The notes: generated by a model not told the origin, from the letters alone. DNA of 64,000 nt from Tannerella forsythia (GCF_003860135.1 NZ_RQYN01000004.1:54877-118876), one strand, 5' to 3'. Shown: positions 1-9,498, counted from the first letter of the stretch. Program-made: numbers and translations.

Positions 1-43
1 GCGCGGCCACCTGCAATTCTTTTCGTTTACCTTTGTTTGACAT
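1..43 (-). CDS. pyrI: Aspartate carbamoyltransferase regulatory chain, N-terminus only
   Basis: Only the first 14 codons lie in the window (MSNKGKRKELQVAA...). They match the start of the Bacteroidales PyrI family, in which a short basic stretch precedes a (K/E)LQVAA strand. PyrI binds the nucleotide effectors that control the PyrB catalytic trimers. The ATG at 43 lies 12 bp after the pyrB stop, so pyrB and pyrI form one operon read leftward. The identification rests on a very short fragment plus its position directly after pyrB. Confidence 0.8.
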   Translation of the reverse strand, partial: MSNKGKRKELQVAA

Positions 44-55
44 CTTTATCTCTGA

Positions 56-988
56 TTAATTGTCGATTTTTGTCTTTATATCAATGCCCAGCACGTCGCA
101 GATAATCGCCTCGCGAGTAAAAAGACCGTTCCGTGCCTGCTGGATGTAATACGCCTTCGGATTATCGTCCACATCGTAAGCAATCTCGTACACACGCGGT
201 AACGGGTGTAATACCCGCAAATTCGGACGCGAGTGTTCGAGCATCCTGTTATGCAGGATATACACGTTTTTGACCCGCTCGTATTCAACAAGGTCGGTAA
301 AGCGTTCACGTTGTACACGCGTCATATAAAGGATATCCGTCTGGTTGATAATCTCTTCGGAGAAGACGGTATGTTCATGAAACTCGATGCCGTGCATACG
401 GCAAAAATGTTTCTGCTCTTCCGGCATCTTCAATTCCTCCGGAGCGATAAAATGGAACGTCGGATGGAAGTGCGACATACCGACAATCAGCGAATGAATC
501 GTACGCCCGTATTTCAGGTCGCCTACCATCGTGATGGTCAGGTTATCGAGGGTCCCTTGCGTTTTCTTGATCGAATAGAGGTCGAGCAGTGTCTGTGAAG
601 GGTGTTGATTGGCGCCGTCGCCGGCATTGATGATAGGCACCTTCGTCACTTCGGAAGCGTAACGGGCGGCCCCTTCAAGATGGTGGCGCATGATGATCAC
701 ATCGGCATAATTGCTGACCATCAGAATCGTGTCTTTAAGGGTCTCCCCTTTTGACGAGCTGGTGGTCGACGCGTCCTGAAAACCGATGACACGCCCTCCC
801 AAACGGTTCACGGATGTTTCAAAACTCAGGCGTGTACGTGTCGAGGGTTCGAAAAAGAGGGTGGCCGCGATCTTGCCTTCAAGCAGGCGGCGGTCGGGAT
901 TTTCTTCAAACTTTCGGGCGTTCTCAAGAATGCGCAGAATATCTTCTTTCGCACACTGGTCGATCGATACTAAACTTTTATTTAACAT
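56..988 (-). CDS. pyrB: Aspartate carbamoyltransferase catalytic subunit
   Basis: 310 residues, the usual length. PyrB joins carbamoyl phosphate and aspartate in the first committed step of pyrimidine synthesis. Visible signatures are the carbamoyl-phosphate loop STRTR (residues 49-53), the Ser/Lys loop SSSKGET, the HPSQTLLD segment and HPLPRV near the C-terminus. The frame is open further upstream, but I start at the ATG at 988 (MLNKSLVSI). A good -7 box lies at 1010-1017, inside the longer reading, and the family begins with this short helix. It is followed by pyrI in the same operon. I see no attenuator in the short leader. Confidence 0.96.
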   Translation of the reverse strand: MLNKSLVSIDQCAKEDILRILENARKFEENPDRRLLEGKIAATLFFEPSTRTRLSFETSVNRLGGRVIGFQDASTTSSSKGETLKDTILMVSNYADVIIMRHHLEGAARYASEVTKVPIINAGDGANQHPSQTLLDLYSIKKTQGTLDNLTITMVGDLKYGRTIHSLIVGMSHFHPTFHFIAPEELKMPEEQKHFCRMHGIEFHEHTVFSEEIINQTDILYMTRVQRERFTDLVEYERVKNVYILHNRMLEHSRPNLRVLHPLPRVYEIAYDVDDNPKAYYIQQARNGLFTREAIICDVLGIDIKTKIDN

Positions 989-1009
989 GACAGGATGATT
1001 GTATGGCCA

Positions 1010-1017
1010 CAAATGTA
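1010..1017 (-). promoter_or_regulatory. pyrBI -7 box
   Basis: The minus strand reads TACATTTG, a full match to the Bacteroidota -7 consensus TAnnTTTG, 21 nt before the pyrB ATG. No clear TTTG lies at the expected -33 position. It fixes the start codon by excluding the upstream in-frame starts. Confidence 0.6.
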
Positions 1018-1166
1018 AGAAAAAAAATTTATCCGGTGCGAAGCCATAGAAAGAAGTTTTTCGCACGAAAAAGTTCGCGGATTCAAGGATGGAATGCAAT
1101 TGAATTTACGGCGGAGTCTTGCCGCTGTAAAAGATCGGGCTTGTTGAGCAGTACGAATCATAAACC

Positions 1167-1204
1167 AAAAAAGCAACTGCCCTCTTGCGGGCAGTTGCTT
1201 TTTT
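1167..1204 (-). terminator. rpsO intrinsic terminator
   Basis: A perfect 12-bp stem (1171-1182 pairs with 1189-1200) closes a 6-nt loop and is flanked by A4 and T4 runs, so it works in either direction. On the minus strand it sits just after the rpsO stop and separates rpsO from pyrB. Confidence 0.9.
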
Positions 1205-1229
1205 ATACGTTGTGTTCGGATATCCGGAT

Positions 1230-1499
1230 TTACTTACGGATGCCGAGTTCTTTGATGATGGCACGATAACGTTCGATATCGACCTTCATCAGGTAGTCGA
1301 GCAGACGACGACGCTTACCTACGAGCATCTTCAATGCACGTGAAGTGTTGAAGTCTTTCTTGTTCTTCTTCATGTGCTCGGTCAGATGACTGATGCGATA
1401 CGTGAACAACGCGATCTGACTTTCTGCCGATCCGGTGTCGGCTTTCGATTTTCCGTATTTTCCGAAAATCTCTTCTTTTTTTGCTGAATCTAAATACAT
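1230..1499 (-). CDS. rpsO: 30S ribosomal protein S15
   Basis: 89 residues, exactly the family length. S15 is a primary 16S rRNA-binding protein that organises the platform of the small subunit. The conserved features are all visible: the N-terminal GSAESQIA segment, the TEHMKKNKKD loop, and the SRALKMLVGKRRRLLDYL helix that binds the rRNA three-way junction. It is a single-gene unit with its own consensus promoter (1543-1573) and a strong terminator (1167-1204). The roughly 40-nt leader could carry an S15 autoregulatory structure, but I cannot show one. Confidence 0.98.
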   Translation of the reverse strand: MYLDSAKKEEIFGKYGKSKADTGSAESQIALFTYRISHLTEHMKKNKKDFNTSRALKMLVGKRRRLLDYLMKVDIERYRAIIKELGIRK

Positions 1500-1542
1500 G
1501 TTCTACTTTGAATAAATTAATACCATTTTATTTAAGCGGCTG

Positions 1543-1573
1543 CAAAGATAGAGCTTTTATTCGGACAGACAAA
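1543..1573 (-). promoter_or_regulatory. rpsO promoter, full -33/-7 consensus
   Basis: On the minus strand TTTG (1573-1570) is followed after exactly 19 bp by TATCTTTG (1550-1543). The same architecture is seen at the tRNA-Val promoter. It is one of the best housekeeping promoters in the window and faces away from the typA promoter. Confidence 0.8.
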
Positions 1574-1615
1574 CGTTTCCGACCGCTTTTTTTCGCGTCG
1601 TTGATTTTTTATGCT

Positions 1616-1623
1616 TACTTTTG
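1616..1623 (+). promoter_or_regulatory. typA -7 box
   Basis: TACTTTTG matches TAnnTTTG, 24 nt before the typA ATG. It rules out the TTG at 1621, which opens the same reading frame but lies inside the promoter. Confidence 0.6.
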
Positions 1624-1647
1624 CCCCCCGAAAGGAACAGGTTATCT

Positions 1648-3456
1648 ATGCAAAAAATTAGAAATATTGCCATCATCGCCCATGTAGATCATGGCAAGAC
1701 GACACTGGTTGACAAAATGCTGCTGGCCGGTAAGCTTTTCCGTGAAGGACAGGCCGAGCCGGATCAGTTTCTGGACAGTAACGATCTGGAACGCGAACGG
1801 GGGATTACGATTCTCGCCAAAAACGTGTCCATTAATTATAAAGATTATAAGATCAACATCATCGACACGCCCGGGCATGCCGACTTCGGCGGCGAGGTGG
1901 AGCGCGTGCTTAATATGGCCGACGGGTGTCTGCTGCTTGTCGATGCGTTCGAAGGACCGATGCCCCAGACGCGCTTCGTCCTGCAAAAGGCGATCCAGAT
2001 CGGGTTGAAACCGATCGTAGTCATCAACAAGGTCGATAAGCCCAACTGTCGTCCGTCGGAAGTACAGGAGATGGTCTTCGATCTGATGTTCAGCCTCGAC
2101 GCCACGGAAGAACAGCTCGACTTTCCGACCCTCTTCGGTTCGGCCAAGCAGGGATGGATGTCGGACGACTGGCAGCAGCCGACAGAGGATATTTATCCGC
2201 TGCTCGACGCCATCATTCAACATATCCCCGAGCCGGAAACACTCGAAGGAGCCTCGCAGATGCTGATCACTTCGCTTGATTACTCCAAATACGTGGGGCG
2301 AATCGCCGTGGGGCGCGTCCATCGTGGCGAACTTCGCGAAGGACAGGACATCATGCTTTGCAAGCGCGACGGCTCGCTCGTGCGCTCAAAAATCAAGGAG
2401 ATCAATGTGTTTGAAGGATTAGGGCGTAAAAAGGTAGAGGCTGTGCCGTCGGGCGATATCTGTGCCGTGATCGGGGTGGAAGGTTTCGAGATCGGAGAGA
2501 CGATTGCCGACGCCAACGAGCCGGAAGCGCTTCCGACGATTGCCATCGACGAGCCGACGATGTCGATGCTCTTTACGATCAACAACTCACCGTTCTTCGG
2601 CAAGGACGGAAAATTTGTTACGTCGCGCCACATTTTCGAACGCCTCACGAAGGAGCTGGACAAAAACCTCGCGTTACGTGTCGAACCGACGGAATCGGCC
2701 GACTCATGGAACGTGTTCGGGCGCGGGGTACTCCACCTATCGGTGCTTATCGAAACGATGCGTCGCGAAGGCTACGAACTGCAGGTGGGACAACCTCAGG
2801 TGATCATCAAGGAGATCGACGGTGTCAAACACGAGCCGGTAGAACAGCTGACAGTGAATCTGCCTGAGGAATGCGCCAGCAAGATCATTGACGTGGTGAC
2901 GAAGCGCAAAGGCGAAATGATGTCGATGGAAAGCAAGAACGACCGTGTTTTTCTTGTCTTCACCATACCTTCGCGCGGTATCATCGGACTGAACAACCTC
3001 GTGCTTACTCTCTCGGCCGGTGAGGCGATCATGGCACATCGCTTCCTCGAGTTTCAGCCGTGGAAAGGGCCTATCGAGCGTCGGCAGAACGGCTCTATCA
3101 TCGCCATGGAGACGGGCAACGCGTTTGCCTACGCGCTCAATAACCTGCAATCGCGCGGACGATTTTTTATCGCACCCGGCGACGATGTATATGCCGGTCA
3201 GGTGGTCGGCGAACATACGAAAGAAGGCGATCTGGTCGTGAACGTTACCAAATCGAAAAAACTGACAAACATGCGCGCCTCCGGCTCGGACGAGAAGGTG
3301 GCGTTGGCACCCCCGACCGTATTCAGCCTCGAAGATGCGCTCGAATACATCAAGGCCGACGAATACGTCGAGGTGACGCCTCATTTTATGCGCATGCGCA
3401 AAATCCTTCTCGACGAAAACGAACGCAAGCGTCAGCAAAAAGCGTCGGCTGGATAA
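1648..3456 (+). CDS. typA: Ribosome-associated GTPase TypA/BipA
   Basis: 602 residues, normal for the family. TypA/BipA is an EF-G-like translational GTPase that binds the 70S ribosome and helps large-subunit assembly and stress or low-temperature growth. The G domain starts at once: P-loop AHVDHGKTT (residues 11-19), the G2/switch I segment ERERGITI, G3 DTPGHADF and G4 NKVDKP. Domain 2, the EF-G III/V-like domains and the BipA C-terminal domain follow. The ATG at 1648 puts the P-loop at the family's usual distance from the N-terminus. The gene is followed by repeat array A rather than an obvious terminator. Confidence 0.97.
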   Translation: MQKIRNIAIIAHVDHGKTTLVDKMLLAGKLFREGQAEPDQFLDSNDLERERGITILAKNVSINYKDYKINIIDTPGHADFGGEVERVLNMADGCLLLVDAFEGPMPQTRFVLQKAIQIGLKPIVVINKVDKPNCRPSEVQEMVFDLMFSLDATEEQLDFPTLFGSAKQGWMSDDWQQPTEDIYPLLDAIIQHIPEPETLEGASQMLITSLDYSKYVGRIAVGRVHRGELREGQDIMLCKRDGSLVRSKIKEINVFEGLGRKKVEAVPSGDICAVIGVEGFEIGETIADANEPEALPTIAIDEPTMSMLFTINNSPFFGKDGKFVTSRHIFERLTKELDKNLALRVEPTESADSWNVFGRGVLHLSVLIETMRREGYELQVGQPQVIIKEIDGVKHEPVEQLTVNLPEECASKIIDVVTKRKGEMMSMESKNDRVFLVFTIPSRGIIGLNNLVLTLSAGEAIMAHRFLEFQPWKGPIERRQNGSIIAMETGNAFAYALNNLQSRGRFFIAPGDDVYAGQVVGEHTKEGDLVVNVTKSKKLTNMRASGSDEKVALAPPTVFSLEDALEYIKADEYVEVTPHFMRMRKILLDENERKRQQKASAG

Positions 3457-3491
3457 GTCAAAACACGTCGCGGCAGAAAAGAACTGCACGC

Positions 3492-3716
3492 GAAGTTCCC
3501 GAGACTGTTCGATCGCCGTCGAAAGTCTCCGGGAAATTTGCGAGGACTTTTGATCCTCGGCGAGAGTCTCGGCAAAGTTCGCGAAAACTTCTGTTCCTTG
3601 ACGGAAGTCTCCGCGAAGCTCGCGCGAATCTCCGATCTTCAACGAAAGACTTCATGCAATGCGCGAGAATGTTTGATCTTCAACGGAGGACTTGGCGAGA
3701 TTCGCCGGAAATTTCC
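3492..3716. repeat. Array A: five and a half degenerate 41-bp tandem units
   Basis: Units begin at 3492, 3533, 3574, 3615 and 3656, each exactly 41 bp, with a partial unit from 3697. The units differ by many substitutions but keep phase without indels. Each contains a dyad close to AAGTTCGCGAGAACTT (unit positions 2-17), then a GATC-containing core and a GAAGTCTCC-like block. 41 is not a multiple of 3 and the start codons there are poor, so this is not coding. As RNA each unit could fold into a small hairpin. I do not recognise it as a named repeat family. Confidence 0.85.
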
Positions 3717-3745
3717 ACCTTAAAAATAACTAAAAAATACTCCAT

Positions 3746-3761
3746 TGTCACATAGGTGACA
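3746..3761. promoter_or_regulatory. Putative HcpR (CRP/FNR-family) operator upstream of hcp
   Basis: TGTCAC-ATAG-GTGACA is a perfect 6-4-6 palindrome. As I recall the family, HcpR sites reported in Bacteroides/Porphyromonas have the form TGTCGC-N4-GCGACA, which differs by one symmetric base. The centre (3753.5) lies about 43 bp before the start site predicted from the -7 box at 3783-3790, the class II activator position. A CRP/FNR regulator is encoded at 9649-10293. Confidence 0.7.
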
Positions 3762-3782
3762 TTTGGAGAACGCGTACATCCG

Positions 3783-3790
3783 GATATTTG
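3783..3790 (+). promoter_or_regulatory. hcp -7 box
   Basis: GATATTTG matches TAnnTTTG except for the first base. Its distance from the palindrome at 3746-3761 suits an activator-dependent promoter with a weak core. It also argues against the in-frame TTG at 3788 being the hcp start. Confidence 0.45.
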
Positions 3791-3832
3791 CACCATGAAA
3801 TTTATAGACGTTACATTGCAAAATTGAAGGAT

Positions 3833-5479
3833 ATGGATGCTAAAATGTTTTGTTTCCAATGTCAGGAAACGGCCAAGGGAACCGGCTGCACGGTTCAGGG
3901 TGTATGCGGTAAGAAGAGCGATCTCTCCGCTATGATGGATATGCTGATGTTTGCCGTTCGCGGCATCGCTGTATTGGCTACCGGCCTGCGACGGTCCGGA
4001 AAGGAAGTGGATCGTGAAGTCGATCACTTGGTGCTCGACGCGTTGTTTTCGACGATTACGAATGCGAACTTCGATAAAACGAGTATCGAGGCTCGGGTAG
4101 ACCGTGCTTTCGCAGTGCGCGACAAACTGAAACAACAAGCTGCCGATGCGGGATTGCCTTCGTACAATGCCGAAGAGGTCGTATGGACACCTGTAGCCGA
4201 CGAATATGAGGAGAAAGGGTTTTCCGAAGGAATCTTACGCGAGACGAATGCTGATGTGCGTTCGCTCAAAGAACTCGTGATCTATGGCCTCAAAGGAATG
4301 GCGGCCTATGCCGAGCACGCCATGCGTCTGGGCTATGAAGACGACGAGATTTATGCGTTCATGGAACGCGCGCTGAGCGACATAACCATCGGCGAACTCA
4401 ACGGCGAACAGCTTACGGCACTCGTGCTCGAGACGGGATCGGTGGGAGTCAAAACGATGGCCTTACTCGATCAGGCCAATACTTCGACATATGGCGATCC
4501 GGAAATGACGGAAGTTAACATCGGCGTAGGCAACCGTCCCGGCATTCTGATCAGCGGACACGACCTGCACGATATGGAGGCGCTGCTCAAACAGACCGAA
4601 GACACAGGCGTCGACGTCTATACGCACAGCGAAATGTTGCCCGCGCACTATTATCCGGCATTCAAGAAGTACAAACATTTCGTAGGCAACTACGGCAACG
4701 CGTGGTGGAAACAACGCGAGGAGTTCGAAACTTTCAAGGGCCCGATTCTTTTCACGACCAACTGCATTGTGCCGCCTCTGCCTAAAAACACGTACATAAG
4801 TCGTATGTTTACGACCAACTCGTCCGGCTATCCGGGATGTAAACACATCCCCACAGGGCCCGGCGGAGAAAAAGACTTCAGCGAAATCATCGAAATAGCC
4901 AAACAATGCGAGCCGCCTGTTCAGATCGAAAGCGGAACCATTATCGGAGGCTTCGCACACCGTCAAGTGTTGCAACTCGCCGACCGGATTGTCGATGCCA
5001 TCAAGTCGGGCGCACTGCGTAAATTCGTGGTGATGAGCGGATGCGACGGCCGTTTCCCCAACCGTACATACTATACCGATTATGCGAAAGGCCTGCCCAA
5101 AGATACGGTTATCCTCACCTCCGGATGCGCAAAGTACCGATACAATAAATTGAACTTAGGCGATATTAACGGCATCCCCCGCGTGCTCGACGCCGGACAG
5201 TGTAACGACAGTTATACGTGGGCGGTCGTGGCGCTGAAGCTGAAAGAAGTGTTTGAGCTGAACGACATCAACGACCTGCCGATTGTATTCAATATCGCGT
5301 GGTACGAGCAGAAAGCCGTCATTGTATTGTTGGCTCTACTCAGTCTCGGGGTGAAAAATATTCATATCGGTCCCACATTACCGGCTTTCCTCTCACCCGG
5401 CGTAACGCAAGTGCTCGTCAACACGTTCGGGCTTGCCGGTATCACCACCGTTGAAGAAGACCTGAAGCTCTGCATCTAA
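3833..5479 (+). CDS. hcp: Hybrid-cluster protein (hydroxylamine/NO reductase)
   Basis: 548 residues. Hcp is a cytoplasmic Fe-S protein linked to nitrosative stress; it reduces NO and hydroxylamine. The N-terminal cysteines C7-x2-C10-x8-C19-x5-C25 bind the cubane cluster. The hybrid-cluster ligand regions follow: [29 protein letters not shown] and TSGCAKYR. I choose the ATG at 3833. The next in-frame ATG at 3845 (MFCFQCQE) is equally plausible and leaves more room for the AAGG at 3827-3830. The gene stands alone, with a palindromic operator upstream and a terminator downstream. Confidence 0.96.
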   Translation: MDAKMFCFQCQETAKGTGCTVQGVCGKKSDLSAMMDMLMFAVRGIAVLATGLRRSGKEVDREVDHLVLDALFSTITNANFDKTSIEARVDRAFAVRDKLKQQAADAGLPSYNAEEVVWTPVADEYEEKGFSEGILRETNADVRSLKELVIYGLKGMAAYAEHAMRLGYEDDEIYAFMERALSDITIGELNGEQLTALVLETGSVGVKTMALLDQANTSTYGDPEMTEVNIGVGNRPGILISGHDLHDMEALLKQTEDTGVDVYTHSEMLPAHYYPAFKKYKHFVGNYGNAWWKQREEFETFKGPILFTTNCIVPPLPKNTYISRMFTTNSSGYPGCKHIPTGPGGEKDFSEIIEIAKQCEPPVQIESGTIIGGFAHRQVLQLADRIVDAIKSGALRKFVVMSGCDGRFPNRTYYTDYAKGLPKDTVILTSGCAKYRYNKLNLGDINGIPRVLDAGQCNDSYTWAVVALKLKEVFELNDINDLPIVFNIAWYEQKAVIVLLALLSLGVKNIHIGPTLPAFLSPGVTQVLVNTFGLAGITTVEEDLKLCI

Positions 5480-5505
5480 AAAGAAAACAGAAATCACAAT
5501 AGCCG

Positions 5506-5553
5506 GAAAGCCGCCTCGCCCGAAAGGAAGAGACGGCTTTCTTCATTATTTTT
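5506..5553 (+). terminator. hcp terminator, possibly shared with fabI
   Basis: A 12-bp stem (5506-5517 with 5530-5541, one mismatch) and a 12-nt loop are followed by a T-rich tail. It lies between the convergent hcp and fabI stops. Confidence 0.75.
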
Positions 5554-5586
5554 CCCGGACACACCCTGCCGGGTGTACCGTGCACG

Positions 5587-6444
5587 TTATCCGTAAACGA
5601 CTTTTCCGCTCTCGTCGGTAAACTCTTCGAGACCTTTACTGTACTGGTTCATGGCACGGAGGCTCATGCCCATGCTCGAGAATCCACCATCGTGATAGAG
5701 GTTTTGCATCGTCACCTTGCGGGTCAGATCGGAGAACAGCGTGATACAGTAGTTTGCGCAGTCGTCGGCCGTTGCATTACCGAGCGGACTCATCTTGTTG
5801 GCAAAGTCCATCAGGTGATCCATGCCTTTGATACCGCTTCCGGCCGTCGTCAACGTAGGCGATTGCGAAATCGTATTGATCCGCACGTTCTTCTCCCGCC
5901 CGTAGATGTAACCGAAGCTCCGCGCAATCGACTCGAGCAAACTCTTTGCATCGGCCATATCGTTATATCCAAAGAAGGTACGCTGTGCCGCCACATAAGT
6001 GAGCGCCACAATCGAGCCGTACTCGGCGATGGCATCCTGCTTTTTGGCTACCTGCAACATTTTATGAAACGAGATGGCCGAGACATCGAGCGTCTTCGAC
6101 AACAAATCATAGTCGAGATCATCATACGTACGTTTCTTGCGCACGTTCGGACTCATGCCGATGGAATGCAGCACGAAATCGATCGGGCCGCCGAGAATCT
6201 TCACCGACTGTGAAAATACCTCTTCCAAATCTTCCACGCTTGTGGCGTCGGCCGGAATTGCTTCTACCTGTAACTTGTCCGACAGAGCTTTGACTTCCCC
6301 CATACGAATCGCTACCGGCGTATTCGTCAAAGTAATACTTGCTCCTTCTTCGACGGCGCGTTCAGCCACCTTCCAGGCAATGGACATATCGTTTAATGCT
6401 CCGAAGATAATTCCTCTTTTTCCTTTTAATAAATTATGACTCAT
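5587..6444 (-). CDS. fabI: Enoyl-[acyl-carrier-protein] reductase (NADH), FabI type
   Basis: 285 residues. It reduces the enoyl-ACP double bond at the end of each fatty-acid elongation cycle and is the triclosan target. It is a short-chain dehydrogenase-type Rossmann protein: the nucleotide-binding start KGKRGIIFGALNDMSIAW (residues 7-24), the LHSIGMSPN strand, and the Y160-x6-K167 catalytic pair in GYNDMADAK. The frame extends to 6471, but that extension is unlike the family and overlaps the promoter (6469-6500), so I start at MSHNLL (6444). Confidence 0.96.
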   Translation of the reverse strand: MSHNLLKGKRGIIFGALNDMSIAWKVAERAVEEGASITLTNTPVAIRMGEVKALSDKLQVEAIPADATSVEDLEEVFSQSVKILGGPIDFVLHSIGMSPNVRKKRTYDDLDYDLLSKTLDVSAISFHKMLQVAKKQDAIAEYGSIVALTYVAAQRTFFGYNDMADAKSLLESIARSFGYIYGREKNVRINTISQSPTLTTAGSGIKGMDHLMDFANKMSPLGNATADDCANYCITLFSDLTRKVTMQNLYHDGGFSSMGMSLRAMNQYSKGLEEFTDESGKVVYG

Positions 6445-6468
6445 TTTCTTTCCTATTAAAATCCGAGG

Positions 6469-6500
6469 CAAAGATAGTGAAAGAACACCAATGCAACAAA
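6469..6500 (-). promoter_or_regulatory. fabI promoter
   Basis: On the minus strand TTTG (6500-6497) precedes TATCTTTG (6476-6469) by 20 bp, a full Bacteroidota promoter with a leader of about 20 nt. Confidence 0.7.
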
Positions 6501-6572
6501 CGGCCTTCCGTTCCTTTCCTCCTCATTCCGGTACAGATACTCGGACCGATACTGTTTCTCGCCGAAATCATG

Positions 6573-6580
6573 TACATTTG
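6573..6580 (+). promoter_or_regulatory. -7 box of the GH2 gene
   Basis: TACATTTG, a full TAnnTTTG match, 18 nt before the ATG at 6599. It supports that start over the in-frame starts further upstream. Confidence 0.6.
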
Positions 6581-6598
6581 TACTCAAAACGAATAACA

Positions 6599-9277
6599 AT
6601 GAAAAACAATTCTCTTTTACGAACGATCGCAGGAGCTCTGCTCTTACCCTTCTTTATATATGCGCAGACCGAGAAACTACCGCTGCCCGAGCCCGGAGGC
6701 AAAACCTTGCTTCACAGCGGTTGGCTGGCACGTCGAACCAACGAAGTAAAGACCGATGGCAACTTGTTGACGAAGCGCCCCTTCTCGAGCGAAGGTTGGA
6801 TGAAAGCACGCGTCCCCGGCACGGTGCTGACTACGATGCTTGAAAACGGACTGTTTCCGGCCCCCGAATTCAGTTTGAACAACCGTCTGATCCCTGACAT
6901 CTATGAAGTCGGGAAAGATTTTTATACATTTTGGTTCGTGAACCGGTTTACGACCGACAACTTACCCCAAGGTCGCAAGGTGTGGCTTCATTTCCGAGGC
7001 ATCAATTACAAAGCCGATATTTATCTGAACGGGAAACGCCTCAATCGCAATACACACGAGGGCATGTTTTTGCGCCAATCCTACGAAATCACACCTTGGC
7101 TACATCACGATTCAATCAATACGCTGGCCGTCATCGTATGCCCGCCCGACTTTCCCGGTAATCCGAACGGAGGACAAGGAGGTGACGGCGAAATTGCCCG
7201 TAACAACACGATGCAATACACGCCGGGCTGGGACTGGATACAACCTGTACGCGACCGTAATACGGGCATCTGGGACGAAGTTTCAATCACGACGACCGGC
7301 GACGTGAAAGTGCAGCATCCCTACGTCGTGACACGTGTGCCGGGTGTACGTCAACCTCAGGGAGTGCAGAAAGAAGCGTATGTACTGACAAGTATCGAAC
7401 TCGAGAATACTTCGGATGAAACGGTACGCGGTACCCTGATTTGCGAGACGAACGATATACGCCGCACACAAGCTCTGACCCTCGCACCGCACGAAAAACG
7501 AACGGTTTCGTTTCCCCGCATAACAATCGCGAATCCGCGCCTGTGGTGGCCGAACGGCATCGGACGGCAAGACTTGTATGACATGTCTCTCCGCTTTGAA
7601 ACAGGGGGAAGGATTAGCGACAGTCGGCAGTTACGCTACGGCATCCGCGAAATCACGACGGCGAAAGACCCACGTAACGGCGGGCGAAAATTTTATGTGA
7701 ACGGTCAAAAAATCTATATGACCGGCGGCAATTACATCAATTCCGACTGGCTGCTACGTCTCTCGCCCGAACGATACCGCGCCGAAGTACGTTTCCATGC
7801 CGAAATGAATGTACGCATGATTCGTGTATGGGGCGGCGCACTCCTCGAGCGCCCGGAGTTTTACGACGCCTGCGACGAATACGGACTGCTCGTCTTTCAG
7901 GATTTGTGGGGGAGCGGCGATTGTAACGGAGCATGGGAAGACCCATATAAGAAAGACTCCCGCGAACGGCGTTGGGAATACCCCGATCATCACGATCTGT
8001 TTATTGCCTCGGTCGAAGATCAGGTCAAAATGATTCGTAATCACCCAAGCCTTTGCTTCTGGTGCGGTGCGAACGAATGGCCGCTGGCGAAAGATATCGA
8101 CGAGAAGCTGAAAAACGAAGTCTTTCCGAGACTTGATCCGGAACGTCTTTTTGCCAGTTATTCGACCGACACGGTCTTTACCCGTAATTATCTCGGCGAT
8201 AACGGCGACGGCCCTTACGGCATTCAGGAGCCGGAGTGGTTCTTTACCTTTCGTTCTCATCCGTTCAACCCCGAAGCCGGTTCGGTCGGCTCACCCGAGG
8301 TAGAGAGCATGCGCGAAATGATGACGGAGACTGAGCTGGCCGCTTTCCCGCAACGTGGAAAAGTACGCAACGAAGCGTGGCGTTATCACAAAGACCTTGG
8401 CTACGGCGATCACTTGGAACGCTACGGCGAAGTAACCGACATCGAACATTACTGTAAATATGCGCAAGTCGTTAACTACGACCAATATCGCAGCTACATG
8501 GAAGGTTGGGCATCCCATTTATGGGACTGGTACACCGGTATTTTGGTGTGGAAGACACAAAATCCGTGGACATCGTTGAGAGGACAGATGTACGACTGGT
8601 TTCTGGACGTGAACGCTTCGCTCTACGGTATGCGGAAAGGATGCGAACCGCTGCATCCGTTTTATAATCTGGTCACGAAGAAAGTACAAATGCTCAATAC
8701 GTCGTTGATCGACTACACCGGTCTGCGCGTCCATGCGGCGATCTACGATCGGGCTGGAACGATGATCTGGGAAAAAGAAGCGATCTGCGACAGTCCGGCC
8801 AATACGGTAGAAGAACTGTTCGATATACCGCAACCGTCCGGTTTGGATGGCGTTTATTTCCTGAAACTGACTCTCTCCGGCGATTCTGCTCCCGATATCG
8901 CCCCGAATATTTACTGGCTTACGACACAGCCGAAAGACTATACGACACTGGCACAACTGCCCCGTTCCCGTCCTTCCGCACACCTCGTATTAAGCAAGGA
9001 GAAGAACGGATACTCAGCCCACCTAACGCTCTCAGCCGACAATCGTATCTCGTTCTTCAACCGCATTAAAGTGTTCGACCGAAGCAACGGCAAACGTATC
9101 CTCCCCGTGCATTATTCCGACAACTACGTGACGCTCATGCCCGGAGACCGTCGATCGATACGCTTGGACATCGTTACGGAATTGCCCGAAGACCGAATCC
9201 GGATCGTTATCGACAGCTGGACGCATGAGCGCATCGAGCCGACGATGCAAGAGGGTATCGAAAGGAACGAAGAATGA
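6599..9277 (+). CDS. GH2 glycosidase, endo-beta-mannosidase/exo-glucosaminidase-like
   Basis: 892 residues with a signal peptide (LLRTIAGALLLPFFIYAQ) for export to the periplasm. Order: jelly-roll sugar-binding domain (about 30-220), immunoglobulin-like domain (about 230-350), TIM barrel (about 360-650), then C-terminal beta domains. The acid/base is E493 in FWCGANEWP. The likely nucleophile is E559 in FNPEAGSVGSP, a motif typical of the mannosylglycoprotein endo-beta-mannosidase branch of GH2. Exo-beta-glucosaminidase and beta-mannosidase activity are the main alternatives, so exact specificity is open. It stands alone, 33 kb from the mannan locus; co-operation with that locus is possible but not shown. 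Confidence 0.88.
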   Translation: MKNNSLLRTIAGALLLPFFIYAQTEKLPLPEPGGKTLLHSGWLARRTNEVKTDGNLLTKRPFSSEGWMKARVPGTVLTTMLENGLFPAPEFSLNNRLIPDIYEVGKDFYTFWFVNRFTTDNLPQGRKVWLHFRGINYKADIYLNGKRLNRNTHEGMFLRQSYEITPWLHHDSINTLAVIVCPPDFPGNPNGGQGGDGEIARNNTMQYTPGWDWIQPVRDRNTGIWDEVSITTTGDVKVQHPYVVTRVPGVRQPQGVQKEAYVLTSIELENTSDETVRGTLICETNDIRRTQALTLAPHEKRTVSFPRITIANPRLWWPNGIGRQDLYDMSLRFETGGRISDSRQLRYGIREITTAKDPRNGGRKFYVNGQKIYMTGGNYINSDWLLRLSPERYRAEVRFHAEMNVRMIRVWGGALLERPEFYDACDEYGLLVFQDLWGSGDCNGAWEDPYKKDSRERRWEYPDHHDLFIASVEDQVKMIRNHPSLCFWCGANEWPLAKDIDEKLKNEVFPRLDPERLFASYSTDTVFTRNYLGDNGDGPYGIQEPEWFFTFRSHPFNPEAGSVGSPEVESMREMMTETELAAFPQRGKVRNEAWRYHKDLGYGDHLERYGEVTDIEHYCKYAQVVNYDQYRSYMEGWASHLWDWYTGILVWKTQNPWTSLRGQMYDWFLDVNASLYGMRKGCEPLHPFYNLVTKKVQMLNTSLIDYTGLRVHAAIYDRAGTMIWEKEAICDSPANTVEELFDIPQPSGLDGVYFLKLTLSGDSAPDIAPNIYWLTTQPKDYTTLAQLPRSRPSAHLVLSKEKNGYSAHLTLSADNRISFFNRIKVFDRSNGKRILPVHYSDNYVTLMPGDRRSIRLDIVTELPEDRIRIVIDSWTHERIEPTMQEGIERNEE

Positions 9278-9348
9278 CGAAGAGGTGTATCTTTACGACT
9301 TATTGTTCGCTCTTTTTTCAAATTTCCGAAAAGTTTTTTTTCAAAAAG

Positions 9349-9379
9349 TTTGTAGGGAAGAAAAAAACATCTATCTTTG
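9349..9379 (+). promoter_or_regulatory. tRNA-Val promoter
   Basis: TTTG (9349-9352), a 19-bp spacer, then TATCTTTG (9372-9379). This is a full consensus with the same spacing as rpsO. Confidence 0.8.
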
Positions 9380-9423
9380 CAGCGTCTTTCAGAGGAAGGC
9401 ATTTCTTTTTCTAAAGTTTATTC

Positions 9424-9498
9424 GGGCGCTTAGCTCAGCTGGTTCAGAGCATCTGCCTTACAAGCAGAGGGTCGGGGGTTCGAATCCCTCAGCGCCCA
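9424..9498 (+). tRNA. tRNA-Val (anticodon TAC)
   Basis: A 75-nt cloverleaf. The acceptor stem GGGCGCT (9424-9430) pairs with AGCGCCC (9491-9497). The D arm holds AGCTCAGCTGGTT, the anticodon stem TCTGC/GCAGA closes the loop CTTACAA with anticodon TAC, and the T arm has GGTTCGAATCC. The discriminator is A at 9498 and CCA is not encoded. Confidence 0.97.

Larger units (their letters stand above)
3457..3832. other. typA-hcp intergenic region
   Basis: 376 bp without a gene. It holds the 41-bp tandem array (3492-3716), then an AT-rich stretch with a CRP/FNR-type operator (3746-3761) and the probable hcp -7 box (3783-3790). No intrinsic terminator is visible after typA unless the array hairpins serve as one. 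Confidence 0.7.

Noticed and set aside
989..1166. Attenuator or pyrimidine riboswitch before pyrB
   Set aside because: The leader from the predicted promoter is only about 20 nt. The one strong hairpin upstream (1167-1204) belongs to rpsO.
2737..3642. A 301-codon open frame antisense to typA
   Set aside because: It mirrors the codon structure of typA, runs into the repeat array, has no promoter and encodes no recognisable domain. Similar long antisense frames over pyrB, the GH2 gene and sbcC were rejected for the same reasons.
3788..3832. Longer N-terminus of Hcp starting at the TTG at 3788
   Set aside because: The extension overlaps the likely -7 box and does not resemble Hcp proteins, which start just before the CxxC motif.
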